Below, piece after piece: positions 1 to 7,615 of a DNA stretch of 37,090 nucleotides. The position numbers were made by a program, and so were the translations under genes. The notes under the pieces were generated by a model. It did no database searches and had not been told where the DNA came from. It worked only from the letters and a program-made list of their open reading frames with translations. The DNA is from Pygmaiobacter massiliensis (GTDB taxonomy: Bacteria; Bacillota; Clostridia; Oscillospirales; Ruminococcaceae): assembly GCA_022778585.1 (NCBI GenBank), contig JALFTI010000023.1:1-37090 (forward strand), in the 5' to 3' direction. Numbering within the stretch: the stretch's first letter is position 1; the number at the start of each line of letters is the position of its first letter.

Positions 1-62
1 TGCGTTCCGTACAAGGGGCCGCATCCCTTGCCTCGCTTTGCGGCTGTCATTTTGCATAATTA

Positions 63-172
63 ACTGTCTAACGAACAACGCCCAAAGGCGGGGTGAACCG
101 CTCCCTGTCAAGTAGACAGGGAGCGGTTCATTCGCGGTCACACCCTTTATCTATTTTACTGTCTTACGAACA
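63..172 (+). repeat. Imperfect 15-bp direct repeat flanking a long hairpin
   Basis: ACTGTCTAACGAACA at 63-77 recurs as ACTGTCTTACGAACA at 158-172, one mismatch in 15. Each copy is followed at once by a GC-rich hairpin. Between them, 95-129 is a perfect 15-bp stem (GAACCGCTCCCTGTC / GACAGGGAGCGGTTC) with a 5-base loop but no good T-run. No gene is visible in 1-226. It could be a genome-wide intergenic repeat or the 3' end of a transcript that begins left of the window. The repeat is seen directly; its function is unknown. Confidence 0.5.
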
Positions 173-203
173 CCCCGCTAAAGCCGGGGGCTTTTTGTTT
201 TAT
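173..203 (+). terminator. Intrinsic terminator of an upstream unit
   Basis: CCCCGC pairs with GCCGGGG (one bulged C) around a TAAA loop and is followed by CTTTTTGTTTT. It would end a rightward transcript entering from outside the window and separates it from the convergent mazF gene. Confidence 0.6.
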
Positions 204-226
204 TTTATGCGGTCAAAACAGGCCAT

Positions 227-586
227 TTAAAAGCTGGTTAACCCTAAGCTCACATTCAGCGCTTCATCCACCCGCATCTGGTCTTCTGGGGCAATACGGC
301 CGGTGCGCTCGTGCAGGCGGCGCTTGTCCAGTGTGCGCACCTGTTCCAAAAGCACCACGCTGTCCTTGGGCAGGCCACAGGTTTCCCCCTTAATGCCAAT
401 ATGGGTAGGCATGGCATTTTTATCCTGCCGGGAGGTAATTGCTGCTGCAATTACGGTGGGGCTGTACCGATTACCCACATCATTCTGCAGGATAAGTACC
501 GGTCGGGTGCCGCCCTGCTCCGAGCCTACCACTGGGGAGAGGTCCGCATAGAATACTTCCCCTCTGTGTACCTGTTTCGTTTCCAT
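227..586 (-). CDS. mazF: MazF/PemK-family endoribonuclease toxin
   Basis: 119 residues, full length for the family. It keeps the N-terminal RGEVFYADLSPVVGSEQGG stretch, then RPVLILQND, and the VIAAAITS strand, all hallmarks of the MazF/PemK/NdoA fold that cleaves mRNA at short sequence motifs. The start is well placed, with GGAG about 8 bases upstream. It lies downstream of acpS in the same direction, as Bacillus ndoA does, but no MazE/NdoAI-type antitoxin gene is found in the 117 bases between the two, nor in the immediate downstream region. The toxin may therefore pair with a distant antitoxin or with another protein. The family assignment is secure; whether it forms an active toxin-antitoxin system here is open. 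Confidence 0.9.
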   Translation of the reverse strand: METKQVHRGEVFYADLSPVVGSEQGGTRPVLILQNDVGNRYSPTVIAAAITSRQDKNAMPTHIGIKGETCGLPKDSVVLLEQVRTLDKRRLHERTGRIAPEDQMRVDEALNVSLGLTSF

Positions 587-703
587 CTTTCCATCTCCTT
601 TTCTGGCGGCAAGCCGCCCTTTCTGGAGATAGTTTGTCCCCCAAACGCCCGTTTTAAACAGTCCTGTTCTTTTTCTTGCCGGTCGAATTAGGTCGAAATT
701 CGC

Positions 704-1087
704 TTAAAAAAGTCCCGAATCGTCCTGCAGCAGAACCATGGCAAAGGCCATGCCGTTTTCATGGCTCAAAGACAGCTGGGCGCACAGATGCACCGACTCC
801 ATCTTTTCCTTCAAAAGGCCCGAAAATTCAAAATAAGGCTCGCCGGATTCGCGTCGCAGCACCGAAATTTCCTGCAGGTTCAATTTAAAAATACCGCAGC
901 CCAGCGCTTTGGAAAGCGCCTCCTTTGCGGCAAAATTGGCCGCGGCTGTTTCGGCAGCCCGCTTTCCCGAACGGCTGGCAATCAACCGACGCTCACTTTG
1001 GGAAAACTGCCGGCTCATAAAATGCTCGTTTTGCAGGTTCTTTTCCATGCGGCTCACCGTCACCGCGTCAAACCCAATCATGGCCAT
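704..1087 (-). CDS. acpS: Holo-[acyl-carrier-protein] synthase AcpS
   Basis: 127 residues, the usual AcpS length. The enzyme transfers 4'-phosphopantetheine from CoA to the serine of acyl carrier protein in the cytoplasm, switching on fatty-acid synthesis. The Mg-binding N-terminal motif [12 protein letters not shown] (residues 4-15) and the [12 protein letters not shown] helix carrying the catalytic Glu are both present, followed by the C-terminal [11 protein letters not shown] strand. The start ATG has GGAGG 9 bases upstream, and a promoter is visible at 1132-1160. It precedes mazF in the same direction, a linkage also seen in Bacillus (acpS ... ndoA), which supports both calls. Confidence 0.95.
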   Translation of the reverse strand: MAMIGFDAVTVSRMEKNLQNEHFMSRQFSQSERRLIASRSGKRAAETAAANFAAKEALSKALGCGIFKLNLQEISVLRRESGEPYFEFSGLLKEKMESVHLCAQLSLSHENGMAFAMVLLQDDSGLF

Positions 1088-1131
1088 TTACACTGTCCTC
1101 CGTTTTTGGTATATGCTGGTAATGTTTTGTG

Positions 1132-1160
1132 ATTGTACCACATTTTCAGCGCTTTGTCAC
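1132..1160 (-). promoter_or_regulatory. Sigma-A-type promoter for acpS
   Basis: On the minus strand GTGACA, 17 bases, TACAAT. It lies about 45 bases upstream of the acpS start codon. Confidence 0.55.
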
Positions 1161-1205
1161 AGCCTGCTGGTGATAAATTCCACCCTTCAAAACCAGGCTG
1201 TGGCC

Positions 1206-1234
1206 TTGCAATCTGCCCAAAAAGCAGATATAAT
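1206..1234 (+). promoter_or_regulatory. Sigma-A-type promoter for ireB
   Basis: TTGCAA, exactly 17 bases, TATAAT. It ends 34 bases before the ireB start codon and is divergent from the acpS promoter. Confidence 0.75.
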
Positions 1235-1268
1235 AACATACAAAGTTGCCATGTTAGGAGGGATTGAC

Positions 1269-1514
1269 ATGAGCGAACCGACCGCCATTTTTTCCATCGG
1301 CAAGGATAAGGATACCGAGATCCGCAGCATTTTGGTCGAGGTGTACGACGCGCTGAAGGAGAAAGGCTATAACCCCATTAACCAGCTGGTTGGGTACATT
1401 TTGTCAGAAGACCCCACCTACATCACCACCTATAACGGCGCCCGCAGCAAGATCCGCAAAATTGATCGGGATGACCTTTTGCAGGCCATGCTGAAATGCT
1501 TTTTAGATGTGTGA
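1269..1514 (+). CDS. ireB: IreB-family regulatory protein (UPF0297)
   Basis: 81 residues. It contains the family core: [34 protein letters not shown], and [12 protein letters not shown]-like [13 protein letters not shown]. In Enterococcus IreB is a small cytoplasmic protein phosphorylated by the PASTA kinase IreK and involved in cell-envelope stress and cephalosporin resistance; that role is transferred by homology only. The ATG at 1269 follows AGGAGGG with 5-6 bases spacing. Longer upstream in-frame reading has no ribosome site and would cross the promoter. In many Firmicutes it precedes ruvX and a DUF1292 gene; here it is followed by a terminator and an unrelated small gene, so the usual operon is broken up. 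Confidence 0.93.
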   Translation: MSEPTAIFSIGKDKDTEIRSILVEVYDALKEKGYNPINQLVGYILSEDPTYITTYNGARSKIRKIDRDDLLQAMLKCFLDV

Positions 1515-1532
1515 AACAGAACCTGACTGGTG

Positions 1533-1556
1533 CGCCCGGCATAGCCGGGCGTTTTT
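1533..1556 (+). terminator. Intrinsic terminator after ireB
   Basis: CGCCCGGC, loop ATA, GCCGGGCG, then TTTTTCTTTTT. Confidence 0.9.
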
Positions 1557-1572
1557 CTTTTTGAAAGCGCGC

Positions 1573-1601
1573 TTGTATCAGCGCCTTTGCTGTGCTATAC
1601 T
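1573..1601 (+). promoter_or_regulatory. Promoter for the small gene at 1659
   Basis: TTGTAT, 17 bases, TATACT, ending 57 bases before the start codon. Confidence 0.6.
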
Positions 1602-1658
1602 ATTTTAAATATTATGTGCCGGTTATGCCGGCGCGCAGCATGAACGGAGGTAGACAGG

Positions 1659-1952
1659 ATGGCTTTTAATGCACCCCTGACATACAAAGGCCGCCCGCTG
1701 GTGCGGTGCAAAAACGAACTGTATTACGGCGACCCGGAAAAAAGCGCCGTGGTCTTTATGCAGATTTTGACCACCCGGCAGGAGGCCGGTGAAACGGTGG
1801 CCGATCGGGTTCACCTGATGCTGCTTTCCACCGACACCACCAAATCCCCCAAGGAGCGTATTTTAAAGCAAACCGACAAAAACGGGCTTTATAACGCACT
1901 GGACTTCGCCGCTATTTTGCTGGAACGCCAGCTGGGCGAACAAAAAAAATAA
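1659..1952 (+). CDS. Conserved-looking small protein of unknown function
   Basis: 97 residues with no motif I recognise. The sequence is soluble, rich in charged residues, with a strand-rich first half (YKGRPLVRCKNELYYGD, AVVFMQIL) and a helical second half ending in a basic tail. It has good gene signals: GGAGG 8 bases before ATG, its own promoter at 1573, and its own terminator at 1962. Base and codon use match the neighbours. Expressed as a single-gene unit between ireB and ogt. No function is claimed. Confidence 0.75.
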   Translation: MAFNAPLTYKGRPLVRCKNELYYGDPEKSAVVFMQILTTRQEAGETVADRVHLMLLSTDTTKSPKERILKQTDKNGLYNALDFAAILLERQLGEQKK

Positions 1953-1961
1953 TCTTTCTTA

Positions 1962-2008
1962 CCTACCCGGGCAGCTTGGCAAAGCAAGTGCCCGGGCAGG
2001 CTTTTTTT
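1962..2008 (+). terminator. Intrinsic terminator
   Basis: CCTACCCGGGCA pairs with TGCCCGGGCAGG (one mismatch) across a short inner loop and is followed by CTTTTTTT. Confidence 0.85.
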
Positions 2009-2088
2009 CACAAAAAGGTATGCTATACTGTGAAAAAATTGCCGCCCCGATTTTTAAAAGGCGACTCAAGCGCAAAGGAAGTGCTTTT

Positions 2089-2616
2089 ATGACCCAGCTT
2101 TTTCACTGCTTGTGCCCAGTGGGCCCATTAACCCTTGCGGCGGACCAAACAGGCCTTGTTGGCCTTTGGCTGGACGGGCAAAAATATTTTGCCGCCACTT
2201 TGCCCCCCGACGCGCAGCCCTGCGAAACCACCCTGCCCATTTTTGACCAGGCGATCAGCTGGCTGCGGGGTTATTTTGATGGCGCCAAGCAGCCCCCTGC
2301 TTTTCCGTTAGCCCCAAAGGGCAGCCCATTCCGGCAGCTGGTGTGGAAAAAGCTTTCCGTTATTCCCTACGGGCAGCTTGTCACCTATGGCGAATTAGCA
2401 AAACAGATTTCGGCCGAAACCAGGCGGCCGGTTTCGGCCCAGGCGGTAGGGGGTGCTGTGGGCCATAACCCCATTTCACTTATCATTCCCTGCCACCGGG
2501 TGGTGGGCAGCGACGGCAGCCTTACCGGGTATGCAGGCGGTATTTCGGTAAAACAGCAGCTGCTTGCGCTGGAAGGCCATCGTTTTGATGATAAGGGAAG
2601 GGTACGGCTGGGTTAA
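2089..2616 (+). CDS. ogt: Methylated-DNA--protein-cysteine methyltransferase (Ogt/AGT)
   Basis: 175 residues, typical for Ogt-type suicide DNA repair proteins that move the alkyl group from O6-alkylguanine (and O4-alkylthymine) onto their own cysteine. The active site IIPCHRVVG is intact with Cys135. The helix-turn-helix segment before it (PYGQLVTYGELAKQI, QAVGGAVGHNP) and the downstream LTGYAGG are conserved. The start ATG at 2089 is preceded by AAGGAAG; the frame stays open upstream, but that stretch has no family similarity. A TATACT at 2024-2029 may be its -10 box, with no good -35 partner. Single-gene unit. Confidence 0.95.
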   Translation: MTQLFHCLCPVGPLTLAADQTGLVGLWLDGQKYFAATLPPDAQPCETTLPIFDQAISWLRGYFDGAKQPPAFPLAPKGSPFRQLVWKKLSVIPYGQLVTYGELAKQISAETRRPVSAQAVGGAVGHNPISLIIPCHRVVGSDGSLTGYAGGISVKQQLLALEGHRFDDKGRVRLG

Positions 2617-2620
2617 TATT

Positions 2621-2648
2621 TTACAATTTGTAATATACTTTACAAATT
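2621..2648 (+). promoter_or_regulatory. Palindromic operator built around a -10 box
   Basis: AATTTGTAA (2625-2633), TATACT (2634-2639), TTACAAATT (2640-2648) form a perfect 9-bp inverted repeat enclosing a -10 hexamer. A second overlapping palindrome, TTACAA-T-TTGTAA, lies at 2621-2633. The half-site TTACAA thus occurs three times. It lies 35-60 bases before the gene at 2683. The arrangement suggests a repressor site; the regulator is unknown. Confidence 0.6.
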
Positions 2649-2682
2649 ATACTTTTTATACCTTTAAAAAGAGAACCATTCT

Positions 2683-3645
2683 ATGCTGCAGGTTGTATTT
2701 AGTGAAAGCGCCGGCGGGAGCATGAAGGCCGGCATCGGCGCGCCGGGGCATGTGATAGGCAGCGCTACCAGCGTGGCTATTTTTTCGGATGAAAAAGACA
2801 GCCTTTCTCCCAAACAGCTAAAACGGCTGCGCCGCCAGGCCGAAGATCGGGAAAAACGCAACTGGGAACAGGCGCTTTCCTTCCCCGGCAGCCATGAGGA
2901 TGTTATCTGCCTGCCTTTGGCGCTGAGCTTTGGGCCGATTCACCTGGACCTGACCGGACCAGAGCGGGCAGCGGCCCTAAAACGGCTTTTTTCTGCTTTT
3001 CCAAGCGAGGCTGAAGAAGTGGTCAGCCATCTCACATGCCAGGTTTTGCGTTCCCTTGACATGCTGCTTAAGCGGGCCAGCCAGGGGGAAGCTGTCCGCA
3101 TTTGGATTGCCGACGATCCCAACGACTGGTGCGGGTTTTGTCACCTGGCCTTTCTTCTGTCCGGCTGTTCCAATCAAATGCCGGTCAGCCTGGTGCATCT
3201 GCCGCCTTTTTGGGCGCGTGAGGACCAGGCAGTGGTTCCGTATGCGGGTCTTGGCGAGGTACCGCCTTACCTGTGGGGGCGCCTGGCCCAGCAGGAAAAG
3301 CCGCTTACGCCAGCATTTTTAAAAGCATTGGCCGGGCACTGGCTGCAGCTGCAAGAGGAAAACGCCCCGCTGCGCGCTCTTGTAAACGGAAGCCTTGTAA
3401 GTGTGCCTGAATCCTTTTACGATTCCTTTATTCTTTCCCAGCTGCGCTGCATGGAGCCCATCTTTCGGGAGGCTGAGCTGGTAGGCAAGGTGCTGGGGCA
3501 GTACCGGCTGGGAATTGGGGATGGCTTTGTGGCACTGCGGGTTGAACAGATGATCCGGGATGGTCTTTTGGAGCCGGTGACCCAACCGCAGCAGGGCGAC
3601 CCACTTTACCACCGGCTGCTGAAAAAGTTGCCAGGGTGTGTATGA
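2683..3645 (+). CDS. DUF1835/DUF3658-type protein
   Basis: 320 residues. The N-terminus MLQVVFSESAGGSMK and the following region up to about residue 170 (IWIADDPNDWCGFCHLAFLL) match what I know of DUF1835. The C-terminal part around residues 220-310 (LQEENAPLRALVNG, ALRVEQMIRDGLLEPV) matches the DUF3658 module that usually accompanies it. The biochemical role of the family is not known to me. It is cytoplasmic, with no signal peptide or membrane segment. The ribosome site is weak (AAAGAG) and the upstream region carries the palindromic promoter at 2621, so expression is probably conditional. Confidence 0.75.
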   Translation: MLQVVFSESAGGSMKAGIGAPGHVIGSATSVAIFSDEKDSLSPKQLKRLRRQAEDREKRNWEQALSFPGSHEDVICLPLALSFGPIHLDLTGPERAAALKRLFSAFPSEAEEVVSHLTCQVLRSLDMLLKRASQGEAVRIWIADDPNDWCGFCHLAFLLSGCSNQMPVSLVHLPPFWAREDQAVVPYAGLGEVPPYLWGRLAQQEKPLTPAFLKALAGHWLQLQEENAPLRALVNGSLVSVPESFYDSFILSQLRCMEPIFREAELVGKVLGQYRLGIGDGFVALRVEQMIRDGLLEPVTQPQQGDPLYHRLLKKLPGCV

Positions 3646-3688
3646 TAATTTTTATTTTGTTTTGTTTTCCCTTTTAAAATACAAAAAA

Positions 3689-3720
3689 GCCGGAAGGCCA
3701 CTGCCTTCCGGCTTTTATTT
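3689..3720. terminator. Bidirectional terminator
   Basis: GCCGGAAGGC, loop CACT, GCCTTCCGGC, with TTTTATTTTT on the right and AAAAAA on the left. It serves the rightward gene ending at 3645 and the leftward operon ending at 3729. Confidence 0.9.
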
Positions 3721-3728
3721 TTACTAGG

Positions 3729-4301
3729 TCATGTAAAAGCGGGGCCGTAAATTTCCATGGAAACACCCGCGTCCTGCACTAAAATATCGTCCGGCATCCG
3801 TAAAAGCAGCGCGGCCACATACAAATCTCCCGCTGCGCCGGCCAAATTTTGCAGTTCGATCAGATAAAACGGCCAAAACCAGCCCCGCGGCACTGCCATA
3901 AGCACCAGCGCCAGTACAATTCCCCAAACCACCACCGGCGCTAAGCCAATCACAAGATATCGCTTTTTGTCAAACCACACCCTGCTGCCCGCCCAGGCGT
4001 ACAACCCACAAAAGCCATACTGGACCTTTTGCCTGCCAAACAGACGAAAAAACACCCCGTGCACCACTTCGTGCAAAAAAAGGTATGCCACACTGCCCGC
4101 TGCCATTACCAAAAGCCCCAGCCAGGGGTTTGGCAGTTCGCCAATGGCACCAAACGGCACCTGGGTCATTCCCGCAAATAAAAGCACGGCACCTATCAAA
4201 AGGGCAAGGCTATTCACCAAAACAGCCTCTTTTTTATTGGCTGCAAGGTCTATTCTGCGCAAAAGCTGCCAGCCTTCTGGCAGGTGGGTCGTCGGTCGCA
4301 T
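3729..4301 (-). CDS. DUF3267 membrane protein, putative zincin metalloprotease
   Basis: 190 residues with about four hydrophobic segments (residues 28-46, 61-77, 114-138, 142-165). The HExxH zinc motif HEVVH lies at residues 77-81 inside the second segment, and a later AGDLY with Asp159 could be the third metal ligand. This layout matches the DUF3267 putative zincin family of integral membrane proteins. The substrate is unknown. AGGAG lies 8 bases before ATG; the gene begins 27 bases after the transaminase stop, so it is the last gene of a three-gene leftward operon. Confidence 0.8.
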   Translation of the reverse strand: MRPTTHLPEGWQLLRRIDLAANKKEAVLVNSLALLIGAVLLFAGMTQVPFGAIGELPNPWLGLLVMAAGSVAYLFLHEVVHGVFFRLFGRQKVQYGFCGLYAWAGSRVWFDKKRYLVIGLAPVVVWGIVLALVLMAVPRGWFWPFYLIELQNLAGAAGDLYVAALLLRMPDDILVQDAGVSMEIYGPAFT

Positions 4302-4328
4302 ACGGATTTCTCCTAAATCGCAAAATTT

Positions 4329-5174
4329 TTACGCATCGGGGCAGGTTTCCGCTTCGAAACGGCCCAAAACCACCTTCTGCAGCGCCCGCAACCGCTCGCC
4401 GTCGCGCCCGCCCACCGGCTTGCCGTCAATTTCCACCGCCTGCTGGCAAAGGCTGCCGGAAGAAGAAACAATCACCTCGTCTGCATCAAACAGTTCGCTT
4501 AAGGTAAAGGCCTCTTCCACCGCAGGAATGCCCAGCTGGGCACAGGCTTCCAGAAGGCGCTTGCGGGCGGTGCCCGGCAGAATCAGCCGGTCCAGCGGCG
4601 CGGTACGAAACACCCCATCCTTTAAAATGGAGATATTGCTGTGCGCACATTCCGTCACCCGGTCGCCCCGGTGAAATACCGCCTCATCACAGCCGGCCAG
4701 GGTCGCTTTTTGGCTGGCCAGCACGCTGGGGATCAGGTTTAAGGTTTTAATGTTGCACAGATAAAACCGGTTGTCCTCCACCGTAATCAGCTTTACCTGT
4801 TTGTCAATGGGGGTCAGCTTGCGCGGGGTCAGCATTACCCACAGGTTTGCCTTACCCTCTGGAAAGCTGTGGTTGCGCATAGCAGTGCCCCGGGTTACCT
4901 GAAAATAGACAAACTGGTCGGGACTGTCCACCTTTTTCACCAAATCCCGCAAAAGCTGTTTCAGTTCGGGCTTGGTGCAGGGCATGGGAATTTCCAACAG
5001 CGCGGCACTGTTAAAAAACCGGTCCACATGCTCGTCCATACCGTAAATTTTGTGATTTGCCGCCAGTGTGGCGTCATATACACCGTCGCCAAATACGCAG
5101 GCGCGGTCATTCATCGGCACCATCATCTGATCAATCTCGCCGATCGTGCCGTTATAATATCCCAATGTTTTCAT
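4329..5174 (-). CDS. Class IV PLP aminotransferase, D-amino-acid transaminase-like
   Basis: 281 residues, close to the 280-285 of bacterial D-alanine transaminases. Fold-type IV hallmarks are present: YYNG near the start, FGDGVYDATLAANHKIYGMDEHVDR (split motif), the PLP-lysine region NIKTLNLI with Lys143, and TECAHSNIS with Glu175 that contacts the cofactor nitrogen. This family interconverts D-amino acids and 2-oxo acids, giving D-Glu/D-Ala for peptidoglycan; a branched-chain transaminase or aminodeoxychorismate lyase cannot be excluded. The ATG at 5174 has AGGGGGA 7-8 bases upstream and overlaps the end of the exporter gene by 23 bases, indicating translational coupling. Confidence 0.85.
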   Translation of the reverse strand: MKTLGYYNGTIGEIDQMMVPMNDRACVFGDGVYDATLAANHKIYGMDEHVDRFFNSAALLEIPMPCTKPELKQLLRDLVKKVDSPDQFVYFQVTRGTAMRNHSFPEGKANLWVMLTPRKLTPIDKQVKLITVEDNRFYLCNIKTLNLIPSVLASQKATLAGCDEAVFHRGDRVTECAHSNISILKDGVFRTAPLDRLILPGTARKRLLEACAQLGIPAVEEAFTLSELFDADEVIVSSSGSLCQQAVEIDGKPVGGRDGERLRALQKVVLGRFEAETCPDA

Positions 5175-6099
5175 TTTGGCGTCCCCCTGTTTTGCCCCGG
5201 GCCGCGCAAAAATCATGCCGGCGCCGGGCTGTTTTTTCCTTCTCCTCATCATACCCGCTCTGCTCCGGTTTGTAAAGCTCTCTGGTCAGCAAAACTGCCC
5301 CGGTCAAAATAGCACTGCAACCCCATATTTGGTTGGGTGAAGGCCACTGTGCGCCAAACAAAGCCAACCACAAAATATTAAACGCCGGCTCCTGTGCGCA
5401 GATAATGTTGACAGAACCCGCATCCAGCTTTTTGAGCGCCAGGGATAAAAGCAGGTAGGCAAGCCCTGTCTGCACCATTCCCATCAGCGCAGCCCAAAAT
5501 AAACTTTCAGCGCTGGGGCTCGAACCAAGCAGCTGGTTTATTCCCCACAATGCCGACATCAATTCCCCCAAAAGGCAGCTGGTCAAAGGGTCAGCGCCGG
5601 GCAGGTTTCCCGCCAAAAACACTCCGGCAAACAAAAGCCCGGTGGCCATTCCGGTAATAAGGCCCTGTCCTTTTGGCAGGGTTGCACAGCATGCCGCCGC
5701 TCCCAAAGCAACACACGCGGCAGCCAAAAAGCTTAAAGGGGCGGGGCGTTTTTTCCAAAACACCCACAGCGCCAAAACCGAAAAAACAGGCGAGGTATAT
5801 TGCAGCGCAATGGCTACGGCACCGCCAGAAAGCTGGGCGGTATAAATGTAAAAAAAGCCGGTAAGCGCCATGCAAAACGCCCCCGGCAGCGCCGGTAAAA
5901 GCTTTCCCGGCCGGCGTTTGGTAAGCTTAAAAAAGCACAGGGTAAGCAGGGCTGCTGCAAAGCAGCGGGCGCTGTTTAGGGCTAAGGGCGAAAGCGCCTT
6001 TGCCCGAAAAACGCAAAGTCCCCCTAAGCTGAAAGACAGCATAGCCGCAAAGGACAAAAAAATCCCCTCCAGCTGCCCGTTTTTTGCTTTGTGTTGCAT
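5152..6099 (-). CDS. EamA/DMT-superfamily transporter
   Basis: 315 residues with about ten hydrophobic segments in two tandem halves, the drug/metabolite transporter layout. The second half contains the conserved YLLLSLALKKLDAGSVNIICAQEP-type segment near residues 220-245. The C-terminal 40 residues are hydrophilic and basic, and presumably cytoplasmic. I chose ATG 6099 because AGGGG lies 8 bases upstream; a GTG at 6108 sits too close to that site. First gene of the operon with a transaminase and a DUF3267 protein, so an amino-acid or related metabolite is a reasonable substrate guess. Confidence 0.85.
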   Translation of the reverse strand: MQHKAKNGQLEGIFLSFAAMLSFSLGGLCVFRAKALSPLALNSARCFAAALLTLCFFKLTKRRPGKLLPALPGAFCMALTGFFYIYTAQLSGGAVAIALQYTSPVFSVLALWVFWKKRPAPLSFLAAACVALGAAACCATLPKGQGLITGMATGLLFAGVFLAGNLPGADPLTSCLLGELMSALWGINQLLGSSPSAESLFWAALMGMVQTGLAYLLLSLALKKLDAGSVNIICAQEPAFNILWLALFGAQWPSPNQIWGCSAILTGAVLLTRELYKPEQSGYDEEKEKTARRRHDFCAARGKTGGRQNENIGIL

Positions 6100-6129
6100 T
6101 CTGCCCACCCCTTCGTTTATAATGAAGCC

Positions 6130-6154
6130 ACCTGCTTTATAAAAGCAGGTTTTT
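6130..6154. promoter_or_regulatory. Perfect dyad in a divergent intergenic region
   Basis: ACCTGCTTT, ATA, AAAGCAGGT: 9-bp arms, followed by TTTT on the plus strand. It sits 31 bases upstream of the leftward exporter operon and about 105 bases upstream of the rightward DUF1015 gene. Nothing convergent needs a terminator here, so an operator is as likely as a terminator. Confidence 0.5.
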
Positions 6155-6259
6155 CGCCTTTAGCCGACCGCATGCCGAAAGGCAGCCTGTTTTCTTCCTG
6201 CCTTCTTTATACTTATGCGGCTATGCGGCCGATTTTTGCCACGAACGGGGGTTTACAAT

Positions 6260-7516
6260 ATGACCAACGAAACCTTAATTCGCCCGGCACGCATTTTGCT
6301 GCCAGACGCGGATATTGACATGGAAAAGTGGGCCTGCCTTGCCTGCGACCAGTTTACTTCCCAGCCGGAATATTGGCACAAAGCCCAGGCCATTGTGGGG
6401 GAAAACGCCAGCGCACTGGGGCTGATTCTGCCGGAAGTATACCTGGACGAGCCGGATGTGGCAAACCGGATTGAACAGGTACATGCGCAGATGCGGCGAG
6501 CCGTTTCGGACTATTTAAAGCGGGTGGTAAACGGCTTTATTTATACCGAGCGCACCACTGAAAGCGGCACCCGGAAGGGCCTTTTGGCCGCCATAGACCT
6601 GGAAGCTTACAGCTACACCCCCGGCCAAACGCCGCTTATTCGCCCCACCGAGGGCACTGTACCCAGCCGTATTCCCCCCCGCCTGGCAGTGCGCCGCGGC
6701 GCCTTGCTGGAGCTGCCCCATATTTTAATGCTGCTGAACGACCCTGACCGCACCGTACTGGAACCGCTGGCCGAAAAGAAAGCTTCGCTGCCGCTTTTGT
6801 ATGACACCCCTCTCATGCTGGGTGGCGGCCGAGTAGCCGGCTGGGCAGTGGAAGACCCCGCACTGGTAGAACAGTTGATCCGGCTGGTGCAGGCCTTTGC
6901 CGAAAAGCTCGGTCCCAACGGCGCTGCGCCCATTGCCATAGCGGTGGGCGACGGCAACCATTCTCTGGCTACTGCCAAAGCCTACTGGGAGGAGTTGAAA
7001 ACCCAGCTGCCCGAAGCCGAGCTAGCCGACCATCCTGCTCGCTGGGCTTTGGCCGAGATTGAAAATGTATACGACGACGCTATTCAAATGGAACCGATCC
7101 ACCGGGTGGTGTTTGGGGTGGATACCGACGAGTTTACCAGGGCGCTCGCTGAGTACTGCACTTCCCGCAAAGGCTGCGGTACCCCCCAGCGCTTTAGTCT
7201 GGTATGCTGTGGCAAGCCTGACGCTGAATTTGTAATAGAGCACCCCGAAAAGCCGCTCTGCGTAGGGTCGCTGGAAGACTTTTTGGCCGGTTATCTGCCC
7301 AGCCACCCCGCCGCACGGGTGGATTATATTCACGGCGAAGAGGCTGTGCGCGAACTGGCCGGGCAGAACGCTGTGGGGATTTTAGCCCCGCCCTTCTGCA
7401 AAGAGGACCTGTTCCGGGGCGTATATGAAGGAGGCGTTTTGCCCAAAAAGACCTTCAGCATGGGCCACGCCACCGAAAAGCGGTACTACCTGGAATGCCG
7501 CCAGATTGCCCGCTGA
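6260..7516 (+). CDS. DUF1015-family protein
   Basis: 418 residues, normal for DUF1015. Family motifs include the N-terminal RPARILLPD and WACLACDQF, AVGDGNHSLATAKAYWE near residues 230-247, and the C-terminal LPKKTFSMGHATEKRYYLECR. The family is cytoplasmic, often found near serine/phosphoserine metabolism genes, and has no settled reaction that I can state. Here it stands alone. The ATG at 6260 is preceded by a GGGGG run; a TATACT at 6208-6213 may be its -10 box. An upstream in-frame start at 6215 has no ribosome site. A terminator follows at 7616. Confidence 0.85.
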   Translation: MTNETLIRPARILLPDADIDMEKWACLACDQFTSQPEYWHKAQAIVGENASALGLILPEVYLDEPDVANRIEQVHAQMRRAVSDYLKRVVNGFIYTERTTESGTRKGLLAAIDLEAYSYTPGQTPLIRPTEGTVPSRIPPRLAVRRGALLELPHILMLLNDPDRTVLEPLAEKKASLPLLYDTPLMLGGGRVAGWAVEDPALVEQLIRLVQAFAEKLGPNGAAPIAIAVGDGNHSLATAKAYWEELKTQLPEAELADHPARWALAEIENVYDDAIQMEPIHRVVFGVDTDEFTRALAEYCTSRKGCGTPQRFSLVCCGKPDAEFVIEHPEKPLCVGSLEDFLAGYLPSHPAARVDYIHGEEAVRELAGQNAVGILAPPFCKEDLFRGVYEGGVLPKKTFSMGHATEKRYYLECRQIAR

Positions 7517-7615
7517 AACACCCCCTGCAAAATCAAGCACTCCTCAGTGTTTTGCTATACAACATTGTATGGGTATTTAGCGCAAAACGGTCGCTTGTTC
7601 CTTTTTTAAAATCCC

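Noticed and set aside
72-94. A further AAAGGC hexaloop hairpin candidate next to a strong stem
   Set aside because: Only three C-G pairs close the loop, a CAAA tetraloop is more stable, and it does not overlap the following stem, so it lacks the switch geometry of the other four.
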